64,000 nucleotides of DNA from Rugamonas aquatica (GTDB lineage: Bacteria; Pseudomonadota; Gammaproteobacteria; Burkholderiales; Burkholderiaceae_D). Numbering within the stretch: position 1 is the first letter of the stretch; each line of letters starts with the position of its first letter. The notes under the pieces were generated by a model. It searched no databases and was not told the DNA's origin. It saw only the letters and a list, made by a program, of their open reading frames with translations. This document shows positions 17,110 through 24,706 of this stretch, piece after piece. The position numbers and the translations under genes were made by a program. The stretch lies in assembly GCF_009380215.1 (NCBI RefSeq), contig NZ_WHUG01000004.1:124001-188000 (forward strand), written 5' to 3'.

Positions 17110-17709
17110 ATGCCCACCATCGATCCGCGTGTAGACGCCTACATCGCCAAGTCCGCCGAATTCGCGCAGCCCATCCTCCACCATCTGCGCGCCATCGTGC
17201 ACGAGGCCTGTCCGGATGTGGAAGAGACCATGAAGTGGAGTTTCCCGCACTTTATGTACAAGGGCATGATGTGCGGGATGTCGGCCTTCAAGGCCCACTG
17301 CGCGCTGGGCTTCTGGAAGGGCGAGCTGCTGATGGCCGACGAGGCCAACCGCGAGGCGATGGGGCAGTTCGGCCGTATCGAGACGGTCAAGGATCTGCCG
17401 TCGAAGAAAGTCCTGACCGGCTACATCAAGAAGGCGATGAAGCTGAACGACGACGGCATCTCCGCGCCGGCGCGCGCCAAGCCCGCCGAACCGCGCCCGC
17501 TGGTCATCCCCGACGATCTGCTCGCGGCCTTGAAGGAAGTGCCGGCGGCGCAGCGGCACTTCGAGGCCTTCAGCCCAAGCAAGAAGCGCGACTACGCCGA
17601 GTGGATCGCCGAAGCCAAGACCGAGGCGACCCGCAGCCGCCGCCGCGAACAGGCGGTCGAGTGGATCGCGGAAGGCAAGGCGCGCAACTGGAAGTACGAG
17701 AAGTGCTGA
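17110..17709 (+). CDS. YdeI/OmpD-associated family protein (DUF1801)
   Basis: A 199-residue protein. The N-terminal DUF1801-like domain has YIAKSAEFAQPILHHLRAIV, PDVEETMKWSFPHFMYKG and the glycine-rich AHCALGFWKGEL. The C-terminal YdeI/OmdA module reads PDDLLAALKEVPAAQRHFEA then FSPSKKRDYAEWIAEAKTEA and ends GKARNWKYEKC. YdeI relatives are soluble proteins of unclear role, some named for bacteriocin protection. The ATG at 17110 was chosen because conserved sequence starts there; upstream in-frame codons read as leader. It converges on the LysE exporter with a 4-bp gap. Confidence 0.88.
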   Translation: MPTIDPRVDAYIAKSAEFAQPILHHLRAIVHEACPDVEETMKWSFPHFMYKGMMCGMSAFKAHCALGFWKGELLMADEANREAMGQFGRIETVKDLPSKKVLTGYIKKAMKLNDDGISAPARAKPAEPRPLVIPDDLLAALKEVPAAQRHFEAFSPSKKRDYAEWIAEAKTEATRSRRREQAVEWIAEGKARNWKYEKC

Positions 17710-17713
17710 GGCG

Positions 17714-18343
17714 CTATTCGATCGACAGCCGCACCGCGAAGCCCAGCATGGCGCCGGAAAAGATCCAGCGCTGTGCCGCCCGCACGCGGCGGTGCTTGCT
17801 CAAGTAGCTGCCCAGGCGCTTCGCCGCCACCGTCAGCGTGACATCGTAGACCACGCCGAACAACACCAATATCACGCCCAGCTCCAGCATCTGCGTCCAG
17901 ACGGCGCCCGCCGCCGGGCGGATGAACTGCGGCAGCAGCACGGAGCAGAACAGCAGCGCTTTCGGATTCAACAGATTCCCCAGCAGGCCGCGCAGGACCG
18001 AGGCGCGGATGCCGCCGTCGCTGGCGACTTGCTCGCCGCTGGCATCGGTGTCGCCCGACGGCGCGCGGAAGATCTGCAACGCCAGCCACGCCAGATACAC
18101 CGCGCCGATCAGGCGTACCGCCGTGAACAGCCAGGGCGCGCTTTGCAGCAGCGCGGCCGCGCCGCAGGCGGACAGGGTGACGTGCAGCGCGCGCGCCATC
18201 GCCAGGCCCGCAGCCACTGCGAAGCCGTGCCGCATCCCTTTGCGGCCGCTCGATTGCAGGACCAGGGCCATGTCCGGCCCCGGCAACGCATACACCACGG
18301 CCAGGGCTCCCATAAACACCAGCAGCAAATCCGGCGACACCAT
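17714..18343 (-). CDS. LysE family amino acid exporter
   Basis: A 209-residue inner-membrane protein with about six hydrophobic helices. The LysE/RhtB signature ALPGPDMALVLQSSGRKGMR lies at residues 19-38, and GLLGNLLNPKALLFCSVLLP marks the central family motif. These transporters expel amino acids using the proton-motive force. The ATG at 18343 (MVSPDL) is preferred over one nine codons upstream. It is divergent from an Lrp/AsnC regulator, the standard arrangement for a substrate-induced exporter. The substrate cannot be assigned. Confidence 0.92.
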   Translation of the reverse strand: MVSPDLLLVFMGALAVVYALPGPDMALVLQSSGRKGMRHGFAVAAGLAMARALHVTLSACGAAALLQSAPWLFTAVRLIGAVYLAWLALQIFRAPSGDTDASGEQVASDGGIRASVLRGLLGNLLNPKALLFCSVLLPQFIRPAAGAVWTQMLELGVILVLFGVVYDVTLTVAAKRLGSYLSKHRRVRAAQRWIFSGAMLGFAVRLSIE

Positions 18344-18385
18344 GACGATCTCCTCTAAAAAAACCGTCATGATGCCCTAGAATTC

Positions 18386-18437
18386 TGAGGGGATTTTGGG
18401 CTATTTTCTCTGTAAAAGTCTTAAAATTGAGGGGATT
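18386..18437. promoter_or_regulatory. Direct repeats in the LysE-Lrp divergent region
   Basis: TGAGGGGATT occurs twice, at 18386-18395 and 18428-18437, exactly 42 bp apart, about four helical turns. Both copies lie between the divergent exporter and Lrp genes in an AT-rich stretch. Same-face spacing suits an Lrp octamer wrapping the control region. Confidence 0.5.
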
Positions 18438-18455
18438 CCACTACTGCGACATGTC

Positions 18456-18920
18456 ATGAATGAACTGGATAACCTCGACCGAGCCATCCTGGCGGTGCTC
18501 ACGCGCGATGGCCGCATCCCCGTCGCCAAACTGGCGGAACGGGTGGGCCTGTCCGAAACCCCCTGCACGCGGCGCCTGAAGCGGCTGGAGCAGGACGGCT
18601 ACATCACCGGCTACCGCGCCACGCTGTCGCGCCGGGCCATGGGACTGGGCGTGCTGGCGTTTGCACAGGTCAGGTTCAGTGTGCACGACCGCACGCTGGC
18701 CGACCGCTTCGAACGCGAAGTGCTGGCCATCGACCGTGTAATCTCTTGCCACAATATCTCCGGCACGGCGGATTACCTGCTGAAGATAGTCGCGACCGAT
18801 CTGGATGAATATGGTGATTTCATGCGAGACGTGCTGCGGACTTTACCGGGGGTGACCTCGGTGGAATCCATGTTGTCGCTGCGCGAGGTGAAACCGGATG
18901 ACGGTTTGCCTGCTTATTGA
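18456..18920 (+). CDS. Lrp/AsnC family transcription regulator
   Basis: A 154-residue Lrp/AsnC regulator. The N-terminal winged helix-turn-helix is typical (LDNLDRAILAVLTRDGRIPV, then KLAERVGLSETPCTRRLKRL and EQDGYITGYRA). The C-terminal RAM domain holds VISCHNISGTADYLLKIVAT and LRTLPGVTSVESMLSLREV. It probably senses the amino acid exported by the divergent LysE protein and switches that gene on. The ATG at 18456 matches the family start. The -10/-35 region and the TGAGGGGATT repeats lie upstream. Confidence 0.93.
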   Translation: MNELDNLDRAILAVLTRDGRIPVAKLAERVGLSETPCTRRLKRLEQDGYITGYRATLSRRAMGLGVLAFAQVRFSVHDRTLADRFEREVLAIDRVISCHNISGTADYLLKIVATDLDEYGDFMRDVLRTLPGVTSVESMLSLREVKPDDGLPAY

Positions 18921-19045
18921 TGCTGGTGGTGCTTTGAAGTAGTAATAATGCGGCGTTCAGCGGGGTTTGGGCTGTACGCTAGTGCATTTGAGGGGCGCCG
19001 GATACCGCATGCCGGCGCCTGGCATGGCAAGTTCAGCTGGGCTGC

Positions 19046-19333
19046 TCAATGCATAGACGCGGTCGACAGATCCTTCAATTCCCGTATGCTGATATCTGAT
19101 TTCTCATGCATACGCAGCAAGATCGTTGCCCCGACAGCCAGTTTGCGATGTCGGATCTTGCTGATAATGGGAGGCTGCACCTCTAAAACTCGGCAAAGTT
19201 CTGCGTCGTTTTTCAGGTTCATCTTTTCGATCAAAGTATCAAGAAGCTTGTTCGGAACAAAACTGGATGGTTCCAGTGCCCGAGCGCGATTCATGGCTTC
19301 GATCAGTTCCAGCTTTTTTTGCCGTACGTTCAT
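19046..19333 (-). CDS. Small helix-turn-helix (Cro/CI-like) regulator
   Basis: A 95-residue protein. After a charged helix (QKKLELIEAMNRARALEP) it has a helix-turn-helix: LLDTLIEKMNLKNDAELCRV then LEVQPPIISKIRHRKLAVGA, in the style of XRE-family DNA-binding proteins. The ATG at 19333 follows an excellent ribosome site (AAAGGAGGAG), which decides the start over upstream in-frame codons. Composition is more AT-rich than the neighbours. No toxin gene sits beside it, so an antitoxin role is not supported. The target is unknown. Confidence 0.8.
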   Translation of the reverse strand: MNVRQKKLELIEAMNRARALEPSSFVPNKLLDTLIEKMNLKNDAELCRVLEVQPPIISKIRHRKLAVGATILLRMHEKSDISIRELKDLSTASMH

Positions 19334-19512
19334 GATTGCTCCTCCTTTGCTCAAAACGTGAAAGAAATTACGTTTCCCGGCAAGGCTAGCGTCCACACTT
19401 TTCTGGTCTGAATGTGGTACGCAACTCAACATTCTTGATAACCATGCAAGTTGATTTCAATAATACTACGGCGAGAAAATAATGGGAGGGTTTGATAAAA
19501 AAATTATCTTGT

Positions 19513-20196
19513 TTATTGCTTAAACGGGTTGACGATTGTTGTTTCTTGTATGCCGGTTTTTGATAGTTGTAGGATTTTGTCTGTCATTTCGGCCGCAGCC
19601 TGCGAATGCGTGACCATGATCGCGCATGCGCCGGTGGCTTTGATCTCCCGGCGCAGCAAGGTCAGGATACTGTGGGCGGTATCGGGATCGAGGTTGCCGG
19701 TCGGTTCGTCGGCCAGCACCAGGGCCGGGCGGTGCACCAAAGCCCGGGCGATGGCGACCCGCTGCATTTCGCCGCCGGACAGTTGATGGGGAAAGTCGCC
19801 GCCGCGCCCGCCCAGTCCCACGGCATCGAGCATCTCGGTGGCGCGTTCGGTCGGCAGGCCGTTCAGCAGCAGCGGCAAGGCGACGTTTTGCAGCAGCGTC
19901 AGGTGCGGCAGCACGTGGAAGGCCTGGAAAATGAAGCCCATGCGCGCGCGCCGCAGCTTGGTGGCGGCGTCGTCGTCCAGGCCGGACATCGGCACGCCGT
20001 CGACGATGATGGGCGATGCGCCGGCTGCCGCATCGGGCGTATCGAGGCCGGCGATCAGGTTGAGCAGCGTGGATTTGCCGACACCCGAATCGCCCATGAT
20101 GGAGACGAACTCGCCGGCCTTGAAGTTCCAGGACAGGTTGGACAGCACCGGACGGCCGCTGGCATAGGATTTGGACAGGTTGCGCAGTTCGAGCAT
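19513..20196 (-). CDS. ABC transporter ATP-binding protein (LolD/FtsE-like)
   Basis: A 227-residue ATPase with Walker A GDSGVGKST, Q-loop FIFQAFHVLP, signature HQLSGGEMQRVAIARA, Walker B LVLADEP, and switch His in VMVTHSQ-like MVTHS. The subfamily resembles LolD/MacB/FtsE ATPases more than PhnC. It is the last gene of a five-gene importer operon, 16 bp after the second permease. The operon therefore has two different ATPases, one PhnC-like and this one. It may pair with one permease as a heterodimer or serve another function. The ATG at 20196 (MLELRN) is clear from homology. Confidence 0.85.
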   Translation of the reverse strand: MLELRNLSKSYASGRPVLSNLSWNFKAGEFVSIMGDSGVGKSTLLNLIAGLDTPDAAAGASPIIVDGVPMSGLDDDAATKLRRARMGFIFQAFHVLPHLTLLQNVALPLLLNGLPTERATEMLDAVGLGGRGGDFPHQLSGGEMQRVAIARALVHRPALVLADEPTGNLDPDTAHSILTLLRREIKATGACAIMVTHSQAAAEMTDKILQLSKTGIQETTIVNPFKQ

Positions 20197-20212
20197 GGAA
20201 GGTTTATCGAGG

Positions 20213-21007
20213 TTAGCGGGTGAGGGCGCGGCGCAGTGCAAAGCTGATGCCGTCGACCAGCGCCACCAGCAGCAGCATGGCGATGATGACGGTGGCGGCT
20301 TGCTGCATCTGGAACAGCGACAGGTGGTACTTGAGCATCTGCCCCAGGCCGCCGGCGCCGACCACGCCGAGGATGGCGGCGGCGCGGATATTGTTCTCCC
20401 AGCGGTACAGGGTGTAGGACAGCATCTGCGGCAGCGTTTGCGGCAGCGTGGCGTAGAAGAAGGCGGCGGAGGCCGAGGCGCCGTTGGTGCGCAGGCTTTG
20501 CTCCGGCAGCGGCGCGGCGTTTTCCAGCGAGTCGGCGAACAGGCGTCCCAGCACACCGGCGGTGTGCGCGGCCAGCGCCAGCGTGCCGCCGAACGGCCCC
20601 AGGCCGCAGGCGATCAGCAGGATCGAGGCCCACACCAACTCCGGGATCGAGCGCAGCACGTTGAGCAGGCCGCGCATCAGCGCACGCGCCGTGCGGCCGA
20701 AGCGGCCGGAGGCCGACAGCGAGAACGCCAGGCCGGCGGCCACCGCCAGCAGCGTGCCGAGCGCGGACATGGCCATCGTCTCGACGGCGGCCCAGCCGGT
20801 TTTGACCAGGAAGGGTGCGGACAGGTCGGGCGGCGCGAAGCCTGCCAGCAGCTCCAGCGTGCTGTTGACCGCTTCCAGCGTGAAGAACTCGCGCCACTTC
20901 AGCGGCAGCGAGGCGAAGCTGGCCACCACCAGCACGGCCACCATCGCCAGCATGGCCAGCACGGTCCAGTCGCGGCGCGGCGGCTTCGGCATCGTGGGAT
21001 GGTTCAT
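20213..21007 (-). CDS. PhnE-like ABC transporter permease
   Basis: A 264-residue inner-membrane permease of the PhnE/PtxC type: about six membrane helices, including MLAMVAVLVVASFASLPLKW and a C-terminal IIAMLLLVALVDGISFALRR. The cytoplasmic coupling loop region reads LVWASILLIACGLGPFGGTL then RLFADSLENA, and ILGVVGAGGLGQMLKYHLSL is the usual C-terminal permease signature. It overlaps the upstream permease by 4 bp (ATGA), so the two are translationally coupled. Together they form the membrane channel for the substrate-binding protein at 22656. Confidence 0.9.
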   Translation of the reverse strand: MNHPTMPKPPRRDWTVLAMLAMVAVLVVASFASLPLKWREFFTLEAVNSTLELLAGFAPPDLSAPFLVKTGWAAVETMAMSALGTLLAVAAGLAFSLSASGRFGRTARALMRGLLNVLRSIPELVWASILLIACGLGPFGGTLALAAHTAGVLGRLFADSLENAAPLPEQSLRTNGASASAAFFYATLPQTLPQMLSYTLYRWENNIRAAAILGVVGAGGLGQMLKYHLSLFQMQQAATVIIAMLLLVALVDGISFALRRALTR

Positions 21008-21834
21008 CCGAGGCGCCTCCGCAGGATCTTGGAGAACTGGTCGGCCAGCGCCACCAGCAGCACGAACACCAGCAGCATCGACGACACTTCGGCGCCGGCC
21101 AGCATCTTCATCGATTCATCCATGCGCTGACCGAGGCCGCCCGCGCCGACAAAGCCCATCACCACCGAGCCGCGCACCGCGCACTCCCAGCGGTAGACGG
21201 TGTAGGACATCAGCTCCGACGCCGCCTCCGGCAGCGCGCCGTACAGCAGCGCGGCCAGTCGCCCGCTGCCGTTGGCCAGCAGCGTGTCGCTGGCGTGGGC
21301 GTCGGACGATTCGAGAATCTCGGCGTAGACCTTGCCCAGCATGCCGCAGTAGGTGAGGGCGATGGCCAGCACGCCGGCGGTCGGCCCCAGGCCGATGATG
21401 CGGACGAACAGCAGCGCCCACACCAGCTCCGGCACGCTGCGCAGCAGCACCAGGGCCCAGCGCACCGCTTGCCGCGCCACGCGGGCGAGCGGCCGCATGC
21501 GGCCCGTGCCCAGGCGCGAGACGGACAGCTGGCTGTTGATTATCAGTGTGGCCGGGATAGCGCCCAGCAGGGCCAGCGCCAGGCCGGAGGTGGCGATGGC
21601 GATGGTCAGCCAGGTCTGCTCCAGCAGCATGGCGAGGAATTCGGTGCCGTGCGCGGGTACGAGGAAATCGGCCAGGAAGCGGCCGGTGGCGCTGAGACTC
21701 TGCCAGTCGAACAGTATCCACGGCTTGAATTCGGCGACCACCAGCATCGGCCACAGGATCAGCAGGCAGACGGCGGTGGCGGCGACGCGGCCGCGCCAGG
21801 CCGGGTCGGGATGGGCTGCGGGCGTCGCCATCAC
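21004..21834 (-). CDS. PhnE-like ABC transporter permease
   Basis: A 276-residue permease paralogous to the next gene: ALPEAASELMSYTVYRWECA then SVVMGFVGAGGLGQRMDES, and the coupling segment RSVPELVWALLFVRIIGLGP. About six membrane helices are present (VAATAVCLLILWPMLVVAEF first). The same coupling motifs recur in the second permease, consistent with an ancient duplication of PhnE-type subunits. It overlaps the upstream ATPase and the downstream permease by 4 bp each. Confidence 0.9.
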   Translation of the reverse strand: MMATPAAHPDPAWRGRVAATAVCLLILWPMLVVAEFKPWILFDWQSLSATGRFLADFLVPAHGTEFLAMLLEQTWLTIAIATSGLALALLGAIPATLIINSQLSVSRLGTGRMRPLARVARQAVRWALVLLRSVPELVWALLFVRIIGLGPTAGVLAIALTYCGMLGKVYAEILESSDAHASDTLLANGSGRLAALLYGALPEAASELMSYTVYRWECAVRGSVVMGFVGAGGLGQRMDESMKMLAGAEVSSMLLVFVLLVALADQFSKILRRRLG

Positions 21835-22652
21835 AGGCAGGCGCCGACGCCGAGTTTGACCGCCATCGCGTCGTGTTCGGGCGGCGGCGTGCTGGCTCCG
21901 GGCTGTTCGCCCTGATACAAGGCGGCGATCATGTCGGGCGTGACCTGGTCGCGCGGCAGGTCGAATTCGATGCGGCCGTCGCGCAGGGCGACGATGCGCG
22001 GGAAGTGGCTCAGCGCCAGGTCGACCTGGTGCAGGCTGCAGATCAGCGTGGCGTTGCGGGCCTTGGCCTCGTCGCGCAGCGTGGCCAGCGTCAGTTCGGA
22101 CAAGGCCGGGTCGAGCGCGGACAGCGGTTCGTCCACCAGCAGCGCCTTGGCCGGCGACAGCAGCAGGCGCGCCAGGCCGCAGCGCTGGCGCTCACCGCCG
22201 GACAGGCGGTCGACGCGGGAATACAGTTTGTCGCCCAGATTGAAGCGCGACAGCGCCTGCCACGCCGCCTCCGGGTCGGCAGGCTTGGCCAGCGAAACCA
22301 GCGCGCGCCACAAGCTCCATTGCGGCAGGCGCGCCGCCAGCACCGCCGTCACCACGCGCTGGCGCGGCGGCAGCGGCGGCGTTTGCGGCGCCAGGAACAG
22401 CTGCGCGCGCAGGCGGTGACGCTCCGCGTGGCCCAGCGCCCATGGATCGGTGTCGAAAATCTGGAAGCTGCCTTCGGATGGCTGGTGGGCGCAGGCCAGC
22501 GTCGCCAGCAAGGTGGTCTTGCCGGCGCCGGACGGGCCGATAATCGCCAGTTGTTCGCCCTGTTGTATCGTCAACGAGATCGCATGCAGTGCGGCCGCCT
22601 GCGATGCGCCGAGGTGGCGCACCGTCAGGTTCTGCAAGTGGTAAGTGGGCAT
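21831..22652 (-). CDS. PhnC-like ABC transporter ATP-binding protein
   Basis: A 273-residue ATPase of the phosphonate/phosphite (PhnC) group: Walker A GPSGAGKTT near residues 39-47, signature RLSGGERQRCGLARLLLSP, Walker B ALLVDEPLSALDP and switch His SLHQVD. It energises import through the two PhnE-like permeases. It lies 3 bp downstream of the binding-protein gene and overlaps the next permease gene by 4 bp. The order SBP, ATPase, permease, permease is that of phn-type importers. Confidence 0.92.
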   Translation of the reverse strand: MPTYHLQNLTVRHLGASQAAALHAISLTIQQGEQLAIIGPSGAGKTTLLATLACAHQPSEGSFQIFDTDPWALGHAERHRLRAQLFLAPQTPPLPPRQRVVTAVLAARLPQWSLWRALVSLAKPADPEAAWQALSRFNLGDKLYSRVDRLSGGERQRCGLARLLLSPAKALLVDEPLSALDPALSELTLATLRDEAKARNATLICSLHQVDLALSHFPRIVALRDGRIEFDLPRDQVTPDMIAALYQGEQPGASTPPPEHDAMAVKLGVGACL

Positions 22653-22655
22653 CGA

Positions 22656-23531
22656 TTACTTCTTCAGCAGGCCCGCGTTTTGTGCAGCCGCTTCGATCGC
22701 GGTGTAGTTTTCAGCCTTGGTCGGGATGAATTTGGAGGCGCGCTGCAGGTCCATGATGACCTTGTCCTGAGGGTTCTTGGCATCCAGCGCCAGGAAGGCG
22801 TCGGTCAGTTTTTTCTTCAGGTCGGCGTTCATGTCGGTGCGAACGCTCCAGTTGTAGTCGTAGTAGCCGGGCGTGGTGTAGAACACGCGGACCACGGCTG
22901 GATCAACCTTCTTCTCGGCGACCAGTTTTTCCCAGACCGAGATGTTCAACGCGCCGGCATCGACCTTGCCGCCTGCAACGGCGGCCACGGTGGCGTCATG
23001 CGCGCCGGAGAAGGCGATGCGTTTCAGGTCGGTGTCCGGATTGATCTTCGCGGCCAGCAGGAAGGAGCGCGGCATCAGGTGGCCCGAGGTCGAGGACTCC
23101 GAACCGAAGCTCAGCGTGTGGCCTTTCAGGTCTTCCAGCTTGTTGATGTCCTTGTTGGTGGTGATGAAGACCGACTTGAATTTTTCATCTTCGGCGCGCT
23201 GCACCAGTGGCGTGATCTGGTTCTTGCTGCGGTCCTTGGCCTGCACGAAGGTGAAGCCGCCGAACCACACCATGTCGACCTTCTTGTTGATCAGCGCTTC
23301 GACCGAGGCGGCGTAGTCGGTGACAGGGGTGAACTCAACCTTCATGCCGATCTTCTTTTCCAGGTATTCGCCCAGCGGCTTGAACTTGCGCTGCAATTCG
23401 GTCGGGGCTTCGTCGGGAATGGCGGAAACGCGGAACACGTGGTCGCTCGACTGGGCGTGGGAGTGGGCGGCGGCCAGCATCAGGCCGGCGGCGAACAGGG
23501 ATTTGAGTGCGCGCATGGCGGAGAGTTTCAT
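22656..23531 (-). CDS. PhnD-like substrate-binding protein, putative selenate/selenium importer
   Basis: A 291-residue periplasmic protein: signal peptide near residues 1-25 (SLFAAGLMLAAAHSHAQ), then a PhnD/phosphonate-binding fold beginning FRVSAIPDEAPTELQRKFKP, with LEKKIGMKVEFTPVTDYAAS, VDMVWFGGFTFVQA, GSESSTSGHLMPRSF and the closing GAHDATVAAVAGGKVDAGAL. From memory this resembles the family named 'putative selenate ABC transporter substrate-binding protein' (TIGR04553), which tends to occur in selD-bearing genomes. Phosphite or phosphonate binding is the main alternative. It leads the importer operon and is divergent from egtD-egtB, which fits a selenium and histidine-betaine context. 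Confidence 0.8.
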   Translation of the reverse strand: MKLSAMRALKSLFAAGLMLAAAHSHAQSSDHVFRVSAIPDEAPTELQRKFKPLGEYLEKKIGMKVEFTPVTDYAASVEALINKKVDMVWFGGFTFVQAKDRSKNQITPLVQRAEDEKFKSVFITTNKDINKLEDLKGHTLSFGSESSTSGHLMPRSFLLAAKINPDTDLKRIAFSGAHDATVAAVAGGKVDAGALNISVWEKLVAEKKVDPAVVRVFYTTPGYYDYNWSVRTDMNADLKKKLTDAFLALDAKNPQDKVIMDLQRASKFIPTKAENYTAIEAAAQNAGLLKK

Positions 23532-23686
23532 AGTCAGTGCCCTTTTTGTAAGATTTGTGCCGGTTTAGCGACTAATGTGAAGGGCCGCACAGTTTTATCG
23601 GCCCGGTACTGCAGAATGAATATTCGGCTATCATAACAAAAATGTTATCCGCAGCTGGGATGACCACCTTTAAAGGCAGAGCAACT
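23532..23686. promoter_or_regulatory. Divergent promoter region, importer versus egtDB
   Basis: About 155 bp separate the importer operon from egtD. On the plus strand TATCAT near 23629 could be a -10 element. One in-frame ATG for egtD lies at 23642 and another at 23687. The region is relatively AT-rich. A shared regulator would bind here; no clear palindrome was found. Confidence 0.45.
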
Positions 23687-24700
23687 ATGCAGATGTCCCG
23701 CTCCTCGGCGATCCGTGTTGTTTCAACCGATGCAGGCAACACGCTGGCGCCGCAGCTGCGGCAGCGCGCGCATGGCAGCGCGGCGGTCGTGGCCGAGATC
23801 AGTGCCGGCCTGCTGGCCGCCAAGCCATACACCTCCCCCAAATACCTGTACGACGGCCTGGGCTCCAAGCTGTTCGAAGCCATCTGCGAGCTGCCCGAAT
23901 ATTACCCCACCCGCACCGAGGCCGGCATCTTCGCCGAGCATGGCGCGGCCATGGCGCAAGCCATCGGCACCGGCACCACGCTGGTCGATCTGGGCGCCGG
24001 TAATTGCGCCAAGGCCGCCAGCCTGTTCCCGCTGCTGCAACCGGCGCAGTATGTGCCGGTCGATATTTCGCGCGACTTCCTCACCGAGGCCGTGAGCCGT
24101 TTGCAGCAGCGCTTCCCGGACATCGAGATGACGGCGCTGGGGCTGGACTTTTCCAACGGCTTCGCGCTACCGGACAGTGTGCGGAGTGACCGCCGGCTGT
24201 TCTTCTATCCCGGTTCATCGATCGGTAATTTCTCGCCGGAGCAGGCGGTCGCCTTCCTGCAAGGCCTGCGCGCCAACGCCGGCGCCGACGGCGGCCTGCT
24301 GATCGGCGTGGACCTGATCAAGGACAGCGCGGTGCTGGACGCGGCCTACGACGATGCGCTGGGCGTGACGGCTGCCTTCAACCTGAACATGCTGCGCCAC
24401 CTGAATCACCTGATCGGCGCGGACTTCGACGTCGGCCAATGGCAGCACCGGGCCTTCTTCAACGAGACTGACAGCCGCATCGAAATGCACCTGGAAGCGC
24501 GCACCGCGCTGACCGTGCGCTGGGATGGCGGCGAGCGCCATTTCGCGCGCGGCGAACGACTCCACACCGAGGACAGCTACAAGTACACGCGGCAGTCCTT
24601 CGTCACCCTGCTGGAACGCGCCGGCTTCGCCACGGCCCAGGTATGGACCGATCCGTCGAACTGGTTTGCCGTCATCCACGCCAGGGCCATCCCTGCCTGA
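23687..24700 (+). CDS. egtD: L-histidine N(alpha)-methyltransferase (hercynine synthesis)
   Basis: A 337-residue EgtD-family SAM methyltransferase (DUF2260/histidine-specific methyltransferase). Motifs: LPEYYPTRTEAGIFAEHGAA, the SAM loop TTLVDLGAGNCAKAASLF, FFYPGSSIGNFSPEQAVAFL, and DLIKDSAVLDAAYDDALGV, ending NWFAVIHARA. It trimethylates histidine to hercynine, the acceptor for EgtB and for SenA. The start is placed at 23687 behind AAAGGCAGAG; an earlier ATG at 23642 is possible. It sits 6 bp upstream of egtB, one operon. Confidence 0.95.
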   Translation: MQMSRSSAIRVVSTDAGNTLAPQLRQRAHGSAAVVAEISAGLLAAKPYTSPKYLYDGLGSKLFEAICELPEYYPTRTEAGIFAEHGAAMAQAIGTGTTLVDLGAGNCAKAASLFPLLQPAQYVPVDISRDFLTEAVSRLQQRFPDIEMTALGLDFSNGFALPDSVRSDRRLFFYPGSSIGNFSPEQAVAFLQGLRANAGADGGLLIGVDLIKDSAVLDAAYDDALGVTAAFNLNMLRHLNHLIGADFDVGQWQHRAFFNETDSRIEMHLEARTALTVRWDGGERHFARGERLHTEDSYKYTRQSFVTLLERAGFATAQVWTDPSNWFAVIHARAIPA

Positions 24701-24706
24701 AAGCCG

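Noticed and set aside
21873..23636. A 587-codon plus-strand frame across the importer genes
   Set aside because: Spans two real minus-strand genes and their boundary, with no coherent domain.
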